7,372 nt of DNA from JBHIDQ01 sp046760155 (GTDB taxonomy: Bacteria; Chloroflexota; Dehalococcoidia; Dehalococcoidales; RBG-16-60-22), in contig JBHIDQ010000070.1 of NCBI GenBank assembly GCA_046760155.1, positions 1 through 7,372 on the forward strand, written 5' to 3'. Both the position numbers and the translations under genes were made by a program. Of the stretch, positions 6,117 to 7,372 are shown piece after piece (position 1 is the stretch's first letter; each line of letters opens with the position of its first letter). The notes under the pieces were generated by a model. It did no database searches, was not told where the DNA came from, and saw only the letters and a program-made list of their open reading frames with translations.

Positions 6117-6410
6117 CTATCCTAAATCCTGGCTTATCTCCTGGGGTTTAACCTCAGCTACCTTTCCCTTGGTTATTATCTCGGCAACTCGCCACCGCTT
6201 GTGTCTGGAGAGCGGGCGAGTTTCCACAATTCTCACCATATCTCCTAGTCGACATTCATTTTTTTCATCATGAGCTTTGTACTTGACGGCTCTTTTAATT
6301 GTCTTCTTATACAATGGATAACGCTTGGGCGTATCTACGGCTACCACCACCGTCTTATCCATTCGGTTATTAATAACTCGACCAAATCTGGTTTTACGTC
6401 TCTCTTCCAT
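6117..6410 (-). CDS. rpsQ: 30S ribosomal protein S17 (uS17)
   Basis: S17 is a primary 16S rRNA-binding protein with an OB-type fold. The 97-residue protein has GRVINNRMDKTVVVAVDT (10-27), YPLYKKTIKRAVKYKAHDE (31-49) and GDMVRIVETRPLSRHKRWRV (56-75), the family core and signature. About 20 residues follow the core (ITKGKVAEVKPQEISQDLG), a modest tail. The ATG begins 4 bases after the rpmC stop. The upstream sequence is G-rich (GGGGATAGGG) and not a clear Shine-Dalgarno match, so coupling to rpmC is plausible. The middle stretch resembles Chloroflexota sequences as I recall them, which supports the tentative placement only weakly. Confidence 0.97.
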   Translation of the reverse strand: MEERRKTRFGRVINNRMDKTVVVAVDTPKRYPLYKKTIKRAVKYKAHDEKNECRLGDMVRIVETRPLSRHKRWRVAEIITKGKVAEVKPQEISQDLG

Positions 6411-6414
6411 AAGG

Positions 6415-6612
6415 CTACCCTATCCCCAGCTCTTTTTCTCTGATTATCGTTTTGAGTCGAGCAATCTTCTTTTTCACCATCGGCAGTTCACGATGGTTTA
6501 CCAGCTGTCTGGTAGTCAGACGAAAGCGGAGGTTGAACAGCTCCTGGTGAGCCTCTTCCAGTTGCTTGGCTAGTTCCTCAGGACTCAAAGCACGAAATTC
6601 ATCAACCTTCAA
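6415..6612 (-). CDS. rpmC: 50S ribosomal protein L29 (uL29)
   Basis: L29 is a small helical protein beside the nascent-chain exit tunnel, near the docking area for signal recognition particle and trigger factor. The 65-residue protein begins MKVDEFRALSPEELAKQLEE, continues with ELFNLRFRLTTRQL (24-37) and ends in the basic helix VKKKIARLKTIIREKELG (46-63). The start is TTG. An in-frame TAG lies three codons upstream, no ATG lies between, and AAGGAG sits about 10 bases before the TTG, so the start is well supported. A 30-base gap separates it from rplP. It ends 4 bases before rpsQ. Confidence 0.97.
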   Translation of the reverse strand: MKVDEFRALSPEELAKQLEEAHQELFNLRFRLTTRQLVNHRELPMVKKKIARLKTIIREKELGIG

Positions 6613-6628
6613 CTTAAGCTATCTCCTT
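6610..6628 (-). promoter_or_regulatory. Ribosome binding site fixing the TTG start of rpmC
   Basis: The coding strand reads AAGGAGAT, eight further bases, then TTG. A TAG in this interval is in frame, so the protein cannot start earlier, and the alignment with L29 N-termini begins exactly here. Confidence 0.75.
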
Positions 6629-6642
6629 TTTAAGAATCACGG

Positions 6643-7065
6643 CTAGTGGGCGATGCCCGTTTCCCTGACCACAAATCTGGTGGGTATGGGGAGCTTTTGC
6701 GAGGCTAAACGGATTGCCTCTTTGGCTGTTTTCTCGCCAACACCGGCCAGTTCAAATAAGATTCTTCCTGATTTGACCACGGCTACCCAGTGGTCTGGGG
6801 CACCTTTGCCACTGCCCATACGGGTCTCCGCTGGCTTTTTGGTCACCGGTTTATCTGGGAAAACCCGTATCCAGACTTTGCCACCACGGCGAATATGACG
6901 CGTAATGGCACGGCGTGCCGCTTCAATTTGCTCACTGGTAATCCAGGCGGATTCTAAGGCTTGCAAACCAAAATCACCAAAAAGGGTGGTATTACCCGCC
7001 TGAGCACTACCCCGGCGGTGCCCTTTATGGGTTTTACGATATTTTACCCGCTTAGGTTGCAGCAT
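6643..7065 (-). CDS. rplP: 50S ribosomal protein L16 (uL16)
   Basis: L16 is a late-assembling protein near the A-site tRNA elbow and helps organise the tRNA-binding face of the large subunit. The 140-residue protein begins MLQPKRVKYRKTHKGHRRGS and contains FGDFGLQALESAWITSEQIE (29-48), AARRAITRHIRRGGKVWIRV (49-68) and FPDKPVTKKPAETRMGSGKG (69-88). It continues APDHWVAVVKSGRILFEL (89-106). These are the family signatures at normal length. The ATG overlaps the end of rpsC by 14 bases, with GAGGAG 4 bases upstream inside rpsC. I see no truncation or missing core motif. Confidence 0.98.
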   Translation of the reverse strand: MLQPKRVKYRKTHKGHRRGSAQAGNTTLFGDFGLQALESAWITSEQIEAARRAITRHIRRGGKVWIRVFPDKPVTKKPAETRMGSGKGAPDHWVAVVKSGRILFELAGVGEKTAKEAIRLASQKLPIPTRFVVRETGIAH

Positions 7066-7372
7066 CCTTCTCCTCTTTTTCCGTTAAGGTGGCAGCTTCG
7101 GCCTCAGTAGTTGTATTGGTAGCTGTTGTCGCCTTTTTGCTTCTCTTTCTCGCTGGTTTCTCTGGTTTCTCTTCGGCTTTTACTTCAGCAACTTCCTCGG
7201 CAGCTTCGGCGACGGCTGGTTCTTCGGGTTTCTCCTCTGGTTCTGCGGTAGCAGCCACTTTTCTTCTTCTTGTCACTGGCTTGGCCGGTTTTTCTTCGGC
7301 TTTTACTTCAGCGGCTGCCTCGGCAGCTTCGGCGACGGCTGGTTCCTCAGCTTTCTCCTCTGGTTCTGCGGC
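7052..7372 (-). CDS. rpsC: Probable 30S ribosomal protein S3 (uS3), disordered C-terminal tail only (cut by window edge)
   Basis: The frame is open from the high-coordinate edge to the TAA at 7052, giving 106 residues. They are almost entirely Ala, Glu, Lys, Pro, Val and Thr, with basic patches (VTRRRKV, ARKRSKKA). No KH or S3 core domain is visible, so the name rests on position: rpsC directly precedes rplP in the S10 operon, and S3 in several phyla has an acidic/basic low-complexity tail. S3 lines the mRNA entry channel. The tail contains a 41-residue unit present twice (31 of 41 residues identical). A GTG at 7276 is an internal valine codon, not a start, because the repeat runs through it. 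The gene overlaps rplP by 14 bases and contains its ribosome binding site. Confidence 0.8.
   Translation of the reverse strand, partial: AAEPEEKAEEPAVAEAAEAAAEVKAEEKPAKPVTRRRKVAATAEPEEKPEEPAVAEAAEEVAEVKAEEKPEKPARKRSKKATTATNTTTEAEAATLTEKEEKDAAT
7124..7246 (-). repeat. S3 tail tandem repeat, second unit (123 bases, 41 residues)
   Basis: This unit begins AEPEEKPEEPAVAEAAEEVA and ends in PARKRSKKATT. It differs from the first unit at 10 of 41 residues, mostly in the basic patch, so the acidic half is better conserved. After it the reading frame continues with a Thr/Ala/Glu-rich non-repeated end. Confidence 0.85.
7247..7369 (-). repeat. S3 tail tandem repeat, first unit (123 bases, 41 residues)
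   Basis: This unit begins AEPEEKAEEPAVAEAAEAAA and ends in the basic patch PVTRRRKVAAT. The next unit follows immediately at the same 123-base period. Blocks near the unit start (7352-7371 against 7229-7248) are identical at DNA level. Another unit may precede it beyond the window edge. Confidence 0.85.

Noticed and set aside
5538..6125. Plus-strand open frame of 195 codons opposite rplX and rplN
   Set aside because: It covers two well-supported ribosomal genes in antisense, and its product is Ser/His/Asn-rich without any family pattern.
7274..7276. GTG as the start of a separate 74-residue protein
   Set aside because: The frame is open to the window edge and the tandem repeat runs through this codon, so it is an internal valine of the S3 tail.
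1..7372. Mobile element, CRISPR array, defence island or other accessory system
   Set aside because: Every stretch longer than 90 bases is explained by conserved ribosomal, secretion or housekeeping genes in their usual order; the only tandem repeat is coding and belongs to the S3 tail.

Overview
The window is a continuous run of seventeen genes, all on the minus strand. It matches the distal S10 operon, the whole spc operon and the secY-adk-map segment of a bacterial ribosomal-protein cluster. In transcription order (high to low coordinates) it reads: C-terminal end of rpsC (S3), rplP (L16), rpmC (L29), rpsQ (S17), rplN (L14), rplX (L24), rplE (L5), rpsN (zinc-type S14), rpsH (S8), rplF (L6), rplR (L18), rpsE (S5), rpmD (L30), rplO (L15), secY, adk, and the first 29 codons of map. 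rpsC and map are cut by the window edges. All other genes look intact and close to their usual family lengths.

The organism is a bacterium. The secY-adk-map order downstream of L15, the short four-cysteine S14 and the four-cysteine adenylate kinase are common outside Proteobacteria. The wording of several proteins (for example S17 and SecY) suggests Chloroflexota, perhaps Dehalococcoidia. That placement comes from recall and not from a database search, so it is tentative. GC content looks moderate by eye. Five of the sixteen visible start codons are GTG or TTG.

The layout is very compact. Most junctions are overlaps or gaps under about 30 bases: GTGA between rpmD and rplO, ATGA between adk and map, 20 bases between rplO and secY, 14 between rpsC and rplP, and TAG directly followed by ATG between rplX and rplE. 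The only larger gap is 86 bases between secY and adk, where a weak promoter-like element may exist. I see no intrinsic terminator, RNA gene, mobile element or CRISPR, and no credible plus-strand gene.

Functionally, L16, L29, L14, L24, L5, L6, L18, L30 and L15 belong to the 50S subunit, and S3, S17, S14, S8 and S5 to the 30S. SecY is the translocon channel. Adk balances adenine nucleotides, and Map removes N-terminal methionine from new proteins.

I did not find a new biological system. The points most worth a second look are a 41-residue tandem repeat in the Ala/Glu/Lys/Pro-rich tail of S3, a perfect 9-bp hairpin early in map coding sequence, and the use of TTG starts in adk and rpmC.
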